DNA of 37,128 bases from a virus. The first letter of the stretch is position 1. Each line of letters begins with the position of its first letter. Shown in pieces: positions 15,601 to 23,886 of this stretch. The position numbers were made by a program, and so were the translations under genes. The DNA is taken from positions 1-37,128 of IMG/VR virus record IMGVR_UViG_3300047356_000021; one strand, 5' to 3'. The notes beneath the pieces were generated by a model. That model was not told the origin of the DNA. It searched no databases and saw nothing but the letters and a program-made list of their open reading frames with translations.

Positions 15601-18265
15601 TAGAAACTATAGTGTTAGGCCCATCATAGTCTAACCACTTCCAGCCAGCTTTTTGCTTAAATAAGTTAACTTTGACCTTACGCCCATCTGCTTTTGTTGC
15701 TGGAGCTGAATTACTGTCATTAGTTTCTAAGATAGGCTTACCGTCTACTATAGAAACTGTACCACCACTGTAAGTATTACCTGTTAGGTCTTGCTTAGTG
15801 TCCAGGTCAATGTAGTTACCGCCAGGTGTTGGATTATTGACACCAAAGATACCTTGCATATCTGCTCTATTGAAAGGAACAGGAACTATCCTAGCATCGT
15901 CTGCGTTAGGTACGTCATCTGCTTTCATCGCTCTTTGAACTACGCTTAGTAAGTCAGTATCTGTGTCTGTCTCAGGAGCAACACCAGGTTCAGCTGATGC
16001 TTGAACTGGATTAGATCTCTGCTGTCGCATCACTCGATCGACGTAAGGCTTGATGTACTTTGCAGCTACGTCTTGGTTTACGTTTTCAGTAGCTTGATCA
16101 AAGATAGCCTGGGCAGCAATAGTAGGCTGAGAACCTAAGTTAAACTGTAGCTGGTCTAGTGCAGAAACAACAACAGCTTTGTCCTTTAAGTCTAACTCTG
16201 GGTCGTTCTGAGCTTGTAACGACAAAGTTTCAGCGGCTACTCTGTTGGCTTCGATGCCTCTGTTATAGTTTTCTTGGGTTGTGAACTGGGGAGTTCCAAA
16301 CTGTGGTGAGGTATCAGTGTTAGTACCACCGCTGCCCATATTGGGCATATCTGTTTGTACATCAGGTTCATTGTTTCTTACCGGCTCCCTTACTCTTTCG
16401 ACGTAGTCTGGGTTCTCTTTAATCTTTTGATTAACCATACGAATCAAAGGTGACAGCATTTTGCCATCAATCTTACGTCCAACAGCTATAGAGTCTCTGT
16501 AGTCTTGAATAGCTTTTAGTGTGGCTTGGTTTTCTGTAGTTGCCTCTATCAAACGTAGAACTCTAGCAACACCACTACGATCAAGACCTGTTGCCATCTG
16601 CATGATGTCTTGTGGGCTTTCGGGTGTGGGATCAGCTCCAGCCTTTACAAGATCTAGGTTGGCCTCACGTCTAGCCATTTTCATGGCTTCTTTACGCTGG
16701 TCTGCATCTAGTTGTGCTTGTTCGTCTGCTGCTAATTGAGCTGCTTGTGCATCTCTGAGGGATGGAGCGTTGGGTGGCTGTAGTCCTGGGTTATCTTGGT
16801 TTTGGCGAACAAACTTGTCTACTTGGGAATAATTACCTCTAAGCTTATCTATTGCTCTACCGGTGCTAGAAACTCCTACTTGAAGTGGTAAAGAGGCACC
16901 ACCTGTACTAAAAGCTGCACCACCGGATAGCATAGGTCTGGCTATTCTTTCGAAAGCTACTGCACCTTTGTCGTAGCCAACTTTAGATCCAAGGATAGAG
17001 AACTGGTCAGTAAAAGCTGACAGACTGCCTTGGTATCCTTCGTTATGTAATTCTGTAAGTTGGTTAAGCTGTCTTAGTAGGTTTAGAGATTCCTGACCTT
17101 CTCTTGTGTTACCAGCAAGACGTACCAATGCGTCTATCTCTTGTTGACCTACAGTGCTTTTGGTCTTGTTGCGTCCTTCCCTATATGCTGCCTGGACAAG
17201 TATCTTATCTCGAACGCTTTCAAAAGTATCTGCGTCGTTAGGCTTAATGACTGATCTCATGTCGTTAAAGCGTTGCCTTAAATCCTCAGTCAGCTGGACG
17301 TGTACCATATCGACTGTAGCCCTGGCACCTTTTGTGTCAGTCTTATTAATATTCTTAAGATTAAATTTGTTTGCTTCAGATGTATCCTTAAAGCGTCTAG
17401 CTAGGTCTCCAGCTGCTTGCTTCTCAACGTCATTTAAATCGCCTGGGTTTACGACAGTGCCATCTTTAGAAAACGCACTTTTAAACCTAACAGCAGCTGA
17501 GGTTGGGACATCAACAGCTGCAACACTGCCTGAGCCAATAATGCCCTCACCTATGGCTTGCTTAGGACTTACCTCTAGTCCTTTGTCAGTTGCTGCTGTT
17601 TCACTAACTTGCTGTATAATTGATTGTATAGCTTCCGTGCCACCTTCAACAGCTGCACGTCTTAGAAAACCAGATAAACCTGGAGCAATAGCGTTTAATA
17701 CACCAGTACCCGAAGCACCCGTGATAGCACCAATCCAGTCCTCTCTGTTTGGTTCTTCCCTTCCATTATTCCTAGCTCTTTCATTGGCTATTCCACCGAG
17801 CTGCTGTAGACCTTCGAATAAAGCTGGTGCAGCGACACCACCTACGACAGCTCCAATTGGGCCACCTATGGCACCACCAGCTGCAACACCTCCAGCTCTA
17901 GAAGCTATAGATCCAGCAAACTGACCAGCTTGTTCTACAGCTGCTCTTGGAAGTTCGCTGAACTTATAACCAGATCCACCTTCGTTAATGAATGCTGCTG
18001 AAGCTGGGTCATAGTTCTCCGGTGCCTCTGTAAGATTGCTTAAGAAGTCACCAGTTTTCTTATAGCCAATAGCCTGGGCTGTTTCAGCTAAGTTTTCTAA
18101 TGGTGCATCTAAGCCATAACGAAGAGCGCCTAAGAAAGATCTGTCTTTTTCTTGCGCTGGCTGCTGCTGTAATCTTCTGATCTCTTGAGCAAGCCTGGTT
18201 GCAGCTGCGGTGTCACCAGCAGCATGAGCCGCCTTAAGTGCCTGACTTAAGCGTTGCATATCCAT
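12641..18265 (-). CDS. Giant internal / ejected virion protein with HExxH motif
   Basis: At 1874 aa this is the largest gene. The N-terminus is helical (MDMQRLSQALKAAHAAGD). Residues 121 to 150 are a Gly/Ala-rich hydrophobic stretch (GGVAAGGAIGGPIGAVVG) that could insert into membranes. The middle is low-complexity and helical. Near the C-terminus is HEMSHG at 1656 to 1660, a match to the zinc metallopeptidase HExxH motif, followed by a hydrophobic AVVAAVVAAML segment and a Met/Pro/Gln-rich tail with a repeated QQQMMxPGAL. Size, position beside other glycine-rich virion proteins and membrane-active stretches suggest a protein packed in the head and ejected with the DNA, like T7 gp15/gp16 in role though not evidently in sequence. 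Confidence 0.72.
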   Translation of the reverse strand: MDMQRLSQALKAAHAAGDTAAATRLAQEIRRLQQQPAQEKDRSFLGALRYGLDAPLENLAETAQAIGYKKTGDFLSNLTEAPENYDPASAAFINEGGSGYKFSELPRAAVEQAGQFAGSIASRAGGVAAGGAIGGPIGAVVGGVAAPALFEGLQQLGGIANERARNNGREEPNREDWIGAITGASGTGVLNAIAPGLSGFLRRAAVEGGTEAIQSIIQQVSETAATDKGLEVSPKQAIGEGIIGSGSVAAVDVPTSAAVRFKSAFSKDGTVVNPGDLNDVEKQAAGDLARRFKDTSEANKFNLKNINKTDTKGARATVDMVHVQLTEDLRQRFNDMRSVIKPNDADTFESVRDKILVQAAYREGRNKTKSTVGQQEIDALVRLAGNTREGQESLNLLRQLNQLTELHNEGYQGSLSAFTDQFSILGSKVGYDKGAVAFERIARPMLSGGAAFSTGGASLPLQVGVSSTGRAIDKLRGNYSQVDKFVRQNQDNPGLQPPNAPSLRDAQAAQLAADEQAQLDADQRKEAMKMARREANLDLVKAGADPTPESPQDIMQMATGLDRSGVARVLRLIEATTENQATLKAIQDYRDSIAVGRKIDGKMLSPLIRMVNQKIKENPDYVERVREPVRNNEPDVQTDMPNMGSGGTNTDTSPQFGTPQFTTQENYNRGIEANRVAAETLSLQAQNDPELDLKDKAVVVSALDQLQFNLGSQPTIAAQAIFDQATENVNQDVAAKYIKPYVDRVMRQQRSNPVQASAEPGVAPETDTDTDLLSVVQRAMKADDVPNADDARIVPVPFNRADMQGIFGVNNPTPGGNYIDLDTKQDLTGNTYSGGTVSIVDGKPILETNDSNSAPATKADGRKVKVNLFKQKAGWKWLDYDGPNTIVSTEVGGKHHYALSSDFQTPVTLQTYPNQPSEPRLRPTTQGEVKLGNVIGNISVRGKEHPVYDKVSIVSKNSSLIDNAINPNIPLPKFEKTAALSPKTPVVHQQIKDPSGKTAYGLLPHLRTETKSFREGKPLFTLKTTNQNAEPQIKAIDEVLSRHPDPASSSEAWGAMLGDAFASKDIPVQPNGFIEDLNNGGAQELLSSLTPGQIADADHGFRNAEEFRRAYTNGEIGVEDTGRLFLWSFLSKGVSPYAQEGLFMDSFNGIDPWIKMAADGSLKDNMDGYKKWASTTAPKGSGQPGAGAMHNLNAFGKDFLLKMSQDAGKGDGRSRLQVIHDMMSDPDTTGKEIRREFMRLGEGVGIDNKVVSFTLLVAGYPDVMVLDRVQMRQMWNDGRFTGLNLYDGYKHNGDAVNGSGMALTSTGARGLLVYEAMERSLQNRLNKIYSDVGRPDAASVGRYHWETWVASSQQEASHGTIDAILARAKGDPNPLEGVTAKEGEYGAYAYGAKYGLENGVPMFTYDVPDRGTYKFTVPQFQSFLNDIKRKAKSNKVIPFGFSVQKSGNAPWYTREGVDLDALAEKAKQYGKQVSTTDEGIRQGQAVPDGRNTDAAVGRTDEQRVPVLTDRSNTNRGRSSATGVYANPLSKTNLRKIKEYIVKSRPAYQVGLKGGKLEDGIQDIEAALEVANSLGMTVRLFNSIDEMNDARREGGLPVAANSAGTFYRGISNFNTGGVYKVDSKAKGFEGTVFALNPGAVVNGEPITELDALTTILHEMSHGMTLGNMQLSELQNPNQEFFNPYNHDFDHAPVGSFARSAILPFIMESSPDVSKGVLKEIQDLQENLDVYTTNNPKERIAVRHIRSMFRRINDYESVGANRDTIVAMEEQALEYLQYTRNIRETSADPVWVYLLNPKLAKKLMPKTTALIRAEFDKAKNPKIQFFNHPFAVVAAVVAAMLAQGQEDEEREKQQQMMPPGALSPQQQMMAPGALTA

Positions 18266-18276
18266 ATGAGGTCTAC

Positions 18277-19182
18277 CTACTCAGTGTATTGGTTTACGAT
18301 GTTTTCAATCTCAGGGTCTACTTCAAAACTAGAACTGCCTGAGCTAGGCATTGTGTTAGCTACAGATGGCATGGTCTCTGATAGCGGAGCATTCTCATCT
18401 ACTCGTTTACCAGTTGCTAGACGATCCATCATAATTTGCTGCATAGACATCTGCCTGTTTATCCAGTCAATCCAAACGGTTTCTTGAGCATTTACGTCAG
18501 GAGCTTGAGAACCAAACAAAGCCATCTCAGCATTAGATATAGCACCCTTAGTCTTTGAGACTTGTCTTAGGATGCTGTCTAGACGTATCTCTTTTAGAAA
18601 TAGCCTTATAGCCTCTTGTTTATTACCAACTGCCCTACCTACAACTCTATTCCAAAGATCCTTGGGAGATATACCGGTTAAGTTTTCTACATTTTGTAAA
18701 GCGTCTTTAGCTTGCTGTAGTTTAGCCATACCAACACGTAGCTCACCTAATGCTTCTGGGTCAGCCTCTTTGTTTGCAGCCTTAGCAGCATCCTGCTGCA
18801 TCTTAAGAGCTAGCTGTCGTCTCGTTTCTTCTTCGTTGGCTCTCATGACTTCCTGCTGGTATGCTTCCATTTCTGCAGCTCGGTTGTAGTCCTGGATGTC
18901 ACCATATTGTCCTAACATGGCACTATAAGTAGCCAAGGCTCCCTGGTTGTTAGCACCTAGACCAGCGCCACCAATACGCATAAGACCTTCAGATCCCATA
19001 GGTATACGGTTGTTTGGCATTTGAGGCATTCGGTTAGACATGCGCCTGTTGCCTGTAGCACTTTGTAAAACGGGAGCCGATGTAGTTGACTGCGTTGGGT
19101 TGGCTAAGACTGGTGTACCCTGCGATATGGGTAACTGGTTGTTCATCATAGTTGGTATTCTAGATTGTAACATAGGATTCAT
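18277..19182 (-). CDS. Internal virion protein candidate, 301 aa
   Basis: The protein starts MNPMLQSRIPTMMNNQLPIS and has a Met/Asn/Pro-rich, low-complexity N-terminal 70 residues. A long helical, Gln/Glu-rich coil spans about residues 95 to 190 (QEVMRANEEETRRQLALK). The C-terminal 60 residues are acidic. The start overlaps the stop of the previous gene (TAATG), and the giant protein begins 11 nt after its stop, so three proteins of this block are made in series. No enzymatic motif is visible. A role as a minor virion or ejection component is inferred from the neighbourhood only. Confidence 0.65.
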   Translation of the reverse strand: MNPMLQSRIPTMMNNQLPISQGTPVLANPTQSTTSAPVLQSATGNRRMSNRMPQMPNNRIPMGSEGLMRIGGAGLGANNQGALATYSAMLGQYGDIQDYNRAAEMEAYQQEVMRANEEETRRQLALKMQQDAAKAANKEADPEALGELRVGMAKLQQAKDALQNVENLTGISPKDLWNRVVGRAVGNKQEAIRLFLKEIRLDSILRQVSKTKGAISNAEMALFGSQAPDVNAQETVWIDWINRQMSMQQIMMDRLATGKRVDENAPLSETMPSVANTMPSSGSSSFEVDPEIENIVNQYTE

Positions 19183-20168
19183 TAGACAAATCCCCCTGTA
19201 AGACCGCCCTGACCGCCAAATAAAGAATTAAAGTGTTGGGCATTAGGGTTCATAAAACCATAGCCAGCCATAGCACCACTCATTGCGGCAGTAGTTGGAT
19301 TAAACATGTTAGCTTCATAATTACCTTGTACGTTGTTGCCTGTAAGAAACCCCTGGAAGTCTTTACCTAAGTTGTAATTATAGTTGTTAAGGTAATCGAA
19401 TTGCTGTCTGTTAGCATCTAGCTGTCCCTGGTCAAACTGGTTTTGTCTATTACCAGCCCCTATAGCTGCGTTGGAGCCAACACCAAAGTTGCTAGCCATT
19501 TGATTATTCATGTTGCCAGCGTTATTCAGTGCGGTCATGCCCTGGTTAAACTCTGTGTTACCTTGTGCAAGACGTGCGTCTCTTAGACTGTTGTAGACGT
19601 CGCTAGACACGTCAGCCAGGCGATCATTGTACCCACGTTCTGCTATCGCTGATGCTACACCAGCTCGGCTAGCGTTTGTGTTGCCACTACCTGATGCATT
19701 CATGTTAATGCCTGGTAGCGTTTGTTCTTCTAAAGTACGTGTATCGTCTCTCATCATGGCCTTGACGATTGGAGACATGTTAGATTGAGCATACTGGTCT
19801 GCGTTAGCCATCATATCTGGGCGGTTAGACATATTAGTAAAACGACTATACAAATCACCGGTGTTATTTGCGAAGCCACGGGAAGCATTCATAATGTCTG
19901 TGCCTGAGCCATACATGGAGTTAATCATGTCGGTCTGCATATTGTTTGGGCCAGCAAAGAAATCACCTTGGTATGGGCCTTTGCTAATCATGTCATCATA
20001 GAAACCAGAGACGTCACTCATGTTATCTTTGATGTACGGCATAGCTGCATTCAGATACTGGTTGTTTTGAGCGTTGGCACGTTCCATAGCGGCACGGTCG
20101 TCTTTTGCGCCTTTGTTACCTAGTACACCACCAATGACGGCTCCTGCTATCTGACCCCAAACGGACAT
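19182..20168 (-). CDS. Internal virion protein candidate, 328 aa
   Basis: The protein begins MSVWGQIAGAVIGGVLGNKG, a Gly-rich hydrophobic N-terminus that could interact with membranes. The remainder is unusually rich in Asn, Met and Gly (NNMQTDMINSMYGSG, NNYNYNLGKDFQ), without Cys. Such composition is common in podovirus proteins that are packed in the head or the tail and ejected. The ATG at 20168 has GGAG upstream. It is coupled to the next gene by TAATG. I do not recognise a specific family. Confidence 0.65.
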   Translation of the reverse strand: MSVWGQIAGAVIGGVLGNKGAKDDRAAMERANAQNNQYLNAAMPYIKDNMSDVSGFYDDMISKGPYQGDFFAGPNNMQTDMINSMYGSGTDIMNASRGFANNTGDLYSRFTNMSNRPDMMANADQYAQSNMSPIVKAMMRDDTRTLEEQTLPGINMNASGSGNTNASRAGVASAIAERGYNDRLADVSSDVYNSLRDARLAQGNTEFNQGMTALNNAGNMNNQMASNFGVGSNAAIGAGNRQNQFDQGQLDANRQQFDYLNNYNYNLGKDFQGFLTGNNVQGNYEANMFNPTTAAMSGAMAGYGFMNPNAQHFNSLFGGQGGLTGGFV

Positions 20169-20215
20169 AGCTTAACTCCAATTCTAATCTTTTGTTGTGT
20201 TTTTGTGCTTATTAG

Positions 20216-20494
20216 TTACACGGCTACCCAGGCATTGCCGTTGTATAAAACTAGTCCTTGAGAACCGTTGCCTAGAGGGTTCCAGGGCGCCACATTAAAT
20301 CTGACCATGCCCTTCTTAGGGCTGGCTGGCTCGGCATCAATGACTTGTATTGCACTTTCTTCTAGTGACTTTAGTGTCTTCTCGATTGCCTGTAATTCGA
20401 GAGACAAATATAACTTTATAGCTTGATCGGTAGTCGGTGACGGCCTCTTGTTATAGCCAGAAACAACGACGTCGGTTTGTTCGTTAGTAGACAT
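20216..20494 (-). CDS. Hypothetical 92-aa tail-associated protein
   Basis: An N-terminal helix (residues 20 to 50, TTDQAIKLYLSLELQAIEKT) leads to a beta-rich C-terminal half with PASPKKGMVRFNVAPWNP and QGLVLYNGNAWVAV. This last block resembles the short head-binding modules seen in phage tail or fibre proteins where a small beta domain is shown on a helical stalk. It sits between a tail protein and internal virion proteins. The function is not known. Confidence 0.68.
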   Translation of the reverse strand: MSTNEQTDVVVSGYNKRPSPTTDQAIKLYLSLELQAIEKTLKSLEESAIQVIDAEPASPKKGMVRFNVAPWNPLGNGSQGLVLYNGNAWVAV

Positions 20495-20499
20495 TATGA

Positions 20500-22119
20500 C
20501 TATCTCCCACCGGTTGCCACGACATCGAAGTCAAACCCAGAGACTACAAAGTCCTTGTTTGTTGGTGTCTCAACTTTGTAGCTAAGGTATCTACCAGCAG
20601 CCCTACTATCGATCTTGTGATCAACAGATGTATCTAGTGTGACAGCAGTTTCATAAGCAGGAACCTCGTTAGGCAAATTAGCTGCACCTAAAGAAACATT
20701 AAATGTCTTATCTATTGCGACAGTAGAAAACTGGGGAACCATCTTTTTGACGTTCTTGTACCCAGCTAACGGGAGCTGGGCCTCTTGATCTAAGTCAATC
20801 CCAACACGCTCTAGTTTGATAGGCTTATTGGCAGCTGCATTAATTGTATTAGACAACGAAGTATTCTCATCGATACCGTCTAAGGCAAATATGTTGTTTG
20901 ACGTAAGACCATCATTTGTCGAGGTGTTAGACAACATAAGAACGTGCCTGTCTAAGCCACCTATTTGAGAAGCAAAGCTACCACCAGCTGTCGCGTAAGT
21001 TAGACTAGGCGCTACGGTTGCATAGGTAGCTACTGTATCTACGTTTGATATTGTCCCAGAAAACACATTTGGTAAGTCCATAAACGACCAGGTGTTAGTC
21101 TGTGGATTAAAGACAGCAGCCCTATTACATCCGCTACCGTCCGTGAACTCTACCATGTCGTCAGATGACTTATAGCAGAAATAGATGTCCTGGCGTACTG
21201 GGTCGTACTGAACGAAGCATCTCTCAAGAGATCCAGTGTCGATACCTGAGTATATGTAGTCCCTGATGCGACCATCAACTATAGACTGATCTGATAAACC
21301 GTCGTGTACATAGATGTCGTCAGCATCAAAGACGTAATGTTTGCCTGATACCTCTACTACACAATTCTGATTGATTATGCCCCTGTCCTGGAAAAGCTTA
21401 CGAAAGTTAAAGATAAAGGTACCACCAACGAATTCCATCTGCCAAACCTGGTCGGTAGAGTAGACAATAAAGTTGGAACCTAAAGTCTCACCATCGATGA
21501 TAGGTGTTACCATCTGAGCTAGATCGTTGAAGCCAGCTGACTTAGTAGTATCTGTTTCATCCCAACTGTCGGGGGCATTGTTAGCTAAAACTATGTTACT
21601 AAAGCGTACCCTCTGTGGAAAGTTGACGCCACCCTCTGTGGTATTTAGTGCAATCAAAAAGTCACCAAAGGATCTTAAAGAATTACATCTGAACCCAGAG
21701 GGCCAGTTTACCAGGGATGCAAAGTTAGACATAGCCTTGGTCTTATAATGTGGTGCCAGGTCACTTCTGTTGATGTAGGTGACGTTAGCCAAGCTAGTGC
21801 TCGTTATTGGTATCGATTGAACAGTTGCACCTGGGTTATGATCCAAAGTGACGTTACCGTTGGCATAGCTGTAAATGCTGAAGTCGTCTGCAACGACAAC
21901 GACAGTATCAAAGGTACCAGGGTCTGGGACACCACTGATAAACATTGGATTAAAACCGGAGATAGTAGAGACGTCCCTAAAGCAGGGAGATCTCACGACG
22001 TCGCCCTGGTCAAACCTCACATTCTTAGCCCTGGTAAATGCGTTGATGGGTAAGTTGAACGGGTCGGGGTCAGTCATTACACCTACGGCACCTAGGTTTC
22101 TGATAGGTAAATTAGGCAT
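20500..22119 (-). CDS. Tail tube / stabilisation protein (probable)
   Basis: This 539-aa protein begins MPNLPIRNLGAVGVMTDPDPFNLP and has a long beta-rich body with repeated short strands and loops (VVVVADDFSIYSYANGN, KHYVFDADDIYVHDG). That layout fits a beta-propeller or beta-sandwich tail protein of podoviruses. I recall similarly organised proteins annotated as tail stabilisation proteins in marine podoviruses. Its neighbours are a tail collar fibre and a small tail-associated protein. There are no obvious catalytic residues. The start is behind a weak Shine-Dalgarno. Confidence 0.68.
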   Translation of the reverse strand: MPNLPIRNLGAVGVMTDPDPFNLPINAFTRAKNVRFDQGDVVRSPCFRDVSTISGFNPMFISGVPDPGTFDTVVVVADDFSIYSYANGNVTLDHNPGATVQSIPITSTSLANVTYINRSDLAPHYKTKAMSNFASLVNWPSGFRCNSLRSFGDFLIALNTTEGGVNFPQRVRFSNIVLANNAPDSWDETDTTKSAGFNDLAQMVTPIIDGETLGSNFIVYSTDQVWQMEFVGGTFIFNFRKLFQDRGIINQNCVVEVSGKHYVFDADDIYVHDGLSDQSIVDGRIRDYIYSGIDTGSLERCFVQYDPVRQDIYFCYKSSDDMVEFTDGSGCNRAAVFNPQTNTWSFMDLPNVFSGTISNVDTVATYATVAPSLTYATAGGSFASQIGGLDRHVLMLSNTSTNDGLTSNNIFALDGIDENTSLSNTINAAANKPIKLERVGIDLDQEAQLPLAGYKNVKKMVPQFSTVAIDKTFNVSLGAANLPNEVPAYETAVTLDTSVDHKIDSRAAGRYLSYKVETPTNKDFVVSGFDFDVVATGGR

Positions 22120-22137
22120 AATCGTTAGTTATCCACT

Positions 22138-22863
22138 TTAAGTCTTCATGACGTAGCATAGGGCATAGTACGGGGGTCTGTTTTCGTGAGCAGATCCGCT
22201 GCCTGTAGACGTTGTAGCAAGAGTTCTAGTACCATTAGGGTCCCAGGTTGTTGCGTTGAAATCGATGTCGATCCCTGGCGACAATGCTTGCTGAAGTACG
22301 TACAGGTCGGTGTAGTTGTGCGTGTGCGCTGGCATCTCTGAGACAGACAAACTGACAGTAGATGCACCACCGGTGTTACCTACAGAGTAGCTGTTACCAG
22401 CGCCTACCACGAACCTATCTCGTAGGTCGGGGGTGCTATTGCTACCATCGCATAGCACATAGCCGCTGGGGATGGCATTAGCTGCACCAGACCACATCAT
22501 GACCATACCGGTAGGTACAGCAGATGCTAGGTTGTTATTCGTGTTAGTTATGCTCGTAGACAGGTTGTTCAACTGTGTCTGGATGTTACTTGAGACACCA
22601 TTTAAGTGACTGACGTGGGTACTTGTGACACCAGCTGCTGCATTACCACTGAGTAGGTTGTGATCTGCTGTTGTGCCGGTGAAGCCATCTAGGGTGTTCA
22701 GCTCGTCTTCGTTAGCTGTCATAGCTGCGTCGATAGATGGGAAGGTCGCTAAGACGGTGCTCTTGATGAGACGAATGTGATCGTCAGCTTGACCTAGGCC
22801 ATCGGTGCTAGCTGGGTTACTTGAGCTTAAACTGTTGATGTAGGTTCCGGACTCTAAGGCCAT
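22138..22863 (-). CDS. Short tail fibre with phage tail collar domain
   Basis: Residues 1 to 105 are helical and Asn/Thr-rich (HLNGVSSNIQTQLNNLSTS). From about residue 117 the protein carries a classic phage tail collar domain: PTGMVMMWSG, IPSGYVLCDGS, TPDLRDRFVVGAG, then EMPAHTHNY and ENRPPYYALCYVMK at the end. The collar motif organises trimeric short fibres. The ATG at 22863 sits behind AAGAAGGAACCCCCGAC and is the first gene after the 1-kb control region, so it leads the late block. Receptor binding is inferred from the family. Confidence 0.9.
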   Translation of the reverse strand: MALESGTYINSLSSSNPASTDGLGQADDHIRLIKSTVLATFPSIDAAMTANEDELNTLDGFTGTTADHNLLSGNAAAGVTSTHVSHLNGVSSNIQTQLNNLSTSITNTNNNLASAVPTGMVMMWSGAANAIPSGYVLCDGSNSTPDLRDRFVVGAGNSYSVGNTGGASTVSLSVSEMPAHTHNYTDLYVLQQALSPGIDIDFNATTWDPNGTRTLATTSTGSGSAHENRPPYYALCYVMKT

Positions 22864-23190
22864 GTCGGGGGTTCCTTCTTGGGGGTTCTTTTTGTGGGGC
22901 TGGAGTTGTGCTGAAGAACGTCTAACAACAACAACAACGACAACCCTTTAACGGTCTTTTGAAATCGATTGATTAGATTAGACCACGGGGGGTCAAATGG
23001 ATGACTATGGTACCAAATCTAGGTCATTGATTAGACATTGATAGGTCATATCCAATAGTATCAATCACTTATGAGAACACCGGATATATTATCTGTTGTT
23101 CTCTTTGGGGTAATCGATAGACATTAGTTTGACATTAGTGATTTTTATCTGGATGGACCCTATTTCTTTAAAGACAGAATGGGGTCGTCA

Positions 23191-23290
23191 CACCTAAGTC
23201 AACCAGAGCCAACCTAAGTCAACCAGAGCCAACCTAAGTCAACCAAGGTCATCTTTAGTCAACCTAAGTCAACCAAGGTCATCCTTAGAT
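23191..23290. repeat. Ten phased 10-bp repeats (iteron-like)
   Basis: Reading from 23191 in steps of ten, the units are cacctaagtc, aaccagagcc, aacctaagtc, aaccagagcc, aacctaagtc, aaccaaggtc, atctttagtc, aacctaagtc, aaccaaggtc, atccttagat. The period is exactly one helical turn, so a bound protein would contact the same DNA face ten times. A 20-bp higher-order unit (aacctaagtc plus aaccaRRgYc) is also visible. Confidence 0.92.
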
Positions 23291-23443
23291 GTCTTGTGTT
23301 TATCCTTGTCGTTGTCCTGGGTTGTCTTGGGATTACCTAAGATGTCTTCGGTATCTAACCAGTAGCCAGCTTGAGACAGCTCAAGTAATGAAACTACAGT
23401 TGTCTTAGGCATGTGTCTTATGTCCACTTGGGTTGAGTATCTA

Positions 23444-23533
23444 TAGTGTCACAACAACAGACATCATTGGTTGACCTGAGACAGGGAGAGGGAAACCCAA
23501 GACAACATAAGAGGGCTGTTCGTTGTGACACTA
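23444..23533. repeat. Long inverted repeat, 17/18-bp arms
   Basis: Left arm TAGTGTCACAACAACAG (23444-23460) is complementary to right arm CTGTTCGTTGTGACACTA (23516-23533), with one extra base in the right arm. The 55-nt loop is not symmetrical. There is no U-rich tail, so a simple terminator is unlikely; a cruciform, a protein-binding site or an origin structure are alternatives. Confidence 0.88.
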
Positions 23534-23606
23534 AGAGAGAAAATACAATGAATGTACGATAGTAGTAGTAACGATGGTGGTGACACCGTGGTTACATACA
23601 TACGTA

Positions 23607-23619
23607 AGGGGGTACACCG
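23607..23619 (-). promoter_or_regulatory. Shared 13-bp word, copy 1
   Basis: CGGTGTACCCCCT on the minus strand. An identical 13-mer lies at 36159-36171 between integrase and RNA polymerase. Both sites are gene-free and in the same orientation as transcription. A shorter relative (TATACCCCCTTTT) is found after the RNA polymerase gene near 33653. It may be part of a phage promoter or operator. Confidence 0.5.
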
Positions 23620-23667
23620 ACCTTCTAAGGTAAAAAAAACACAGATCGATAACCAATGAGAACCGTT

Positions 23668-23741
23668 GTGTACCTAAGTAGAACACGTAGGGAACAGCTA
23701 TATTTAGCTATTGATTCAGACGTATTCATGCTTAGGTACAC
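23668..23741. repeat. Inverted repeat, perfect 11-bp arms
   Basis: GTGTACCTAAG (23668-23678) and CTTAGGTACAC (23731-23741) are exact reverse complements, separated by 52 nt. The right arm runs into ACTTAAGT (23740-23747), an 8-bp palindrome that also forms the core of the 14-bp palindrome at 24412. The pair may be two opposed half-sites of a regulator. Confidence 0.75.
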
Positions 23742-23870
23742 TTAAGTACTGTTTAGCGATGGTACATTGGTCGTGGGTAGTAGACCTCATTTGTATAAAG
23801 AGTGTCTCACCCATGACCTACTTCAGTGTCATTAGTTTAACAAAAGAAAATCAGTAAACAACAGGCAGTA

Positions 23871-23883
23871 GTTTGGTACCCAA
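23871..23883 (-). promoter_or_regulatory. Second shared 13-bp word, copy 1
   Basis: TTGGGTACCAAAC on the minus strand, right after the stop of the winged-helix gene. The same 13 bases occur at 36218-36230 right after the integrase terminator. In both places it precedes the CGGTGTACCCCCT word in the direction of transcription. Confidence 0.45.
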
Positions 23884-23886
23884 TGT

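Larger units (their letters stand above)
22864..23886 (-). other. 1-kb gene-free control region
   Basis: No reading frame here looks like a gene. The stretch separates the replication block from the virion block. From left to right it holds an inverted repeat (GAGAACA 23073-23079 with TGTTCTC 23097-23103), ten 10-bp repeats (23191-23290), a 17/18-bp inverted repeat (23444-23533), one copy of AGGGGGTACACCG (23607-23619), an 11-bp inverted repeat (23668-23741) and one copy of GTTTGGTACCCAA (23871-23883). It also contains many short repeats of GACATT and GGTCAT near 23000 to 23140. It probably works as an origin, as a late promoter region, or both. Confidence 0.8.

Noticed and set aside
17154-17924. 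256-codon plus-strand reading frame
   Set aside because: It is antisense to the 1874-aa gene, with biased composition typical of a shadow frame, and no gene elsewhere is on the plus strand.
23191-23290. CRISPR array
   Set aside because: The units are 10 bp and directly adjacent, without spacers.
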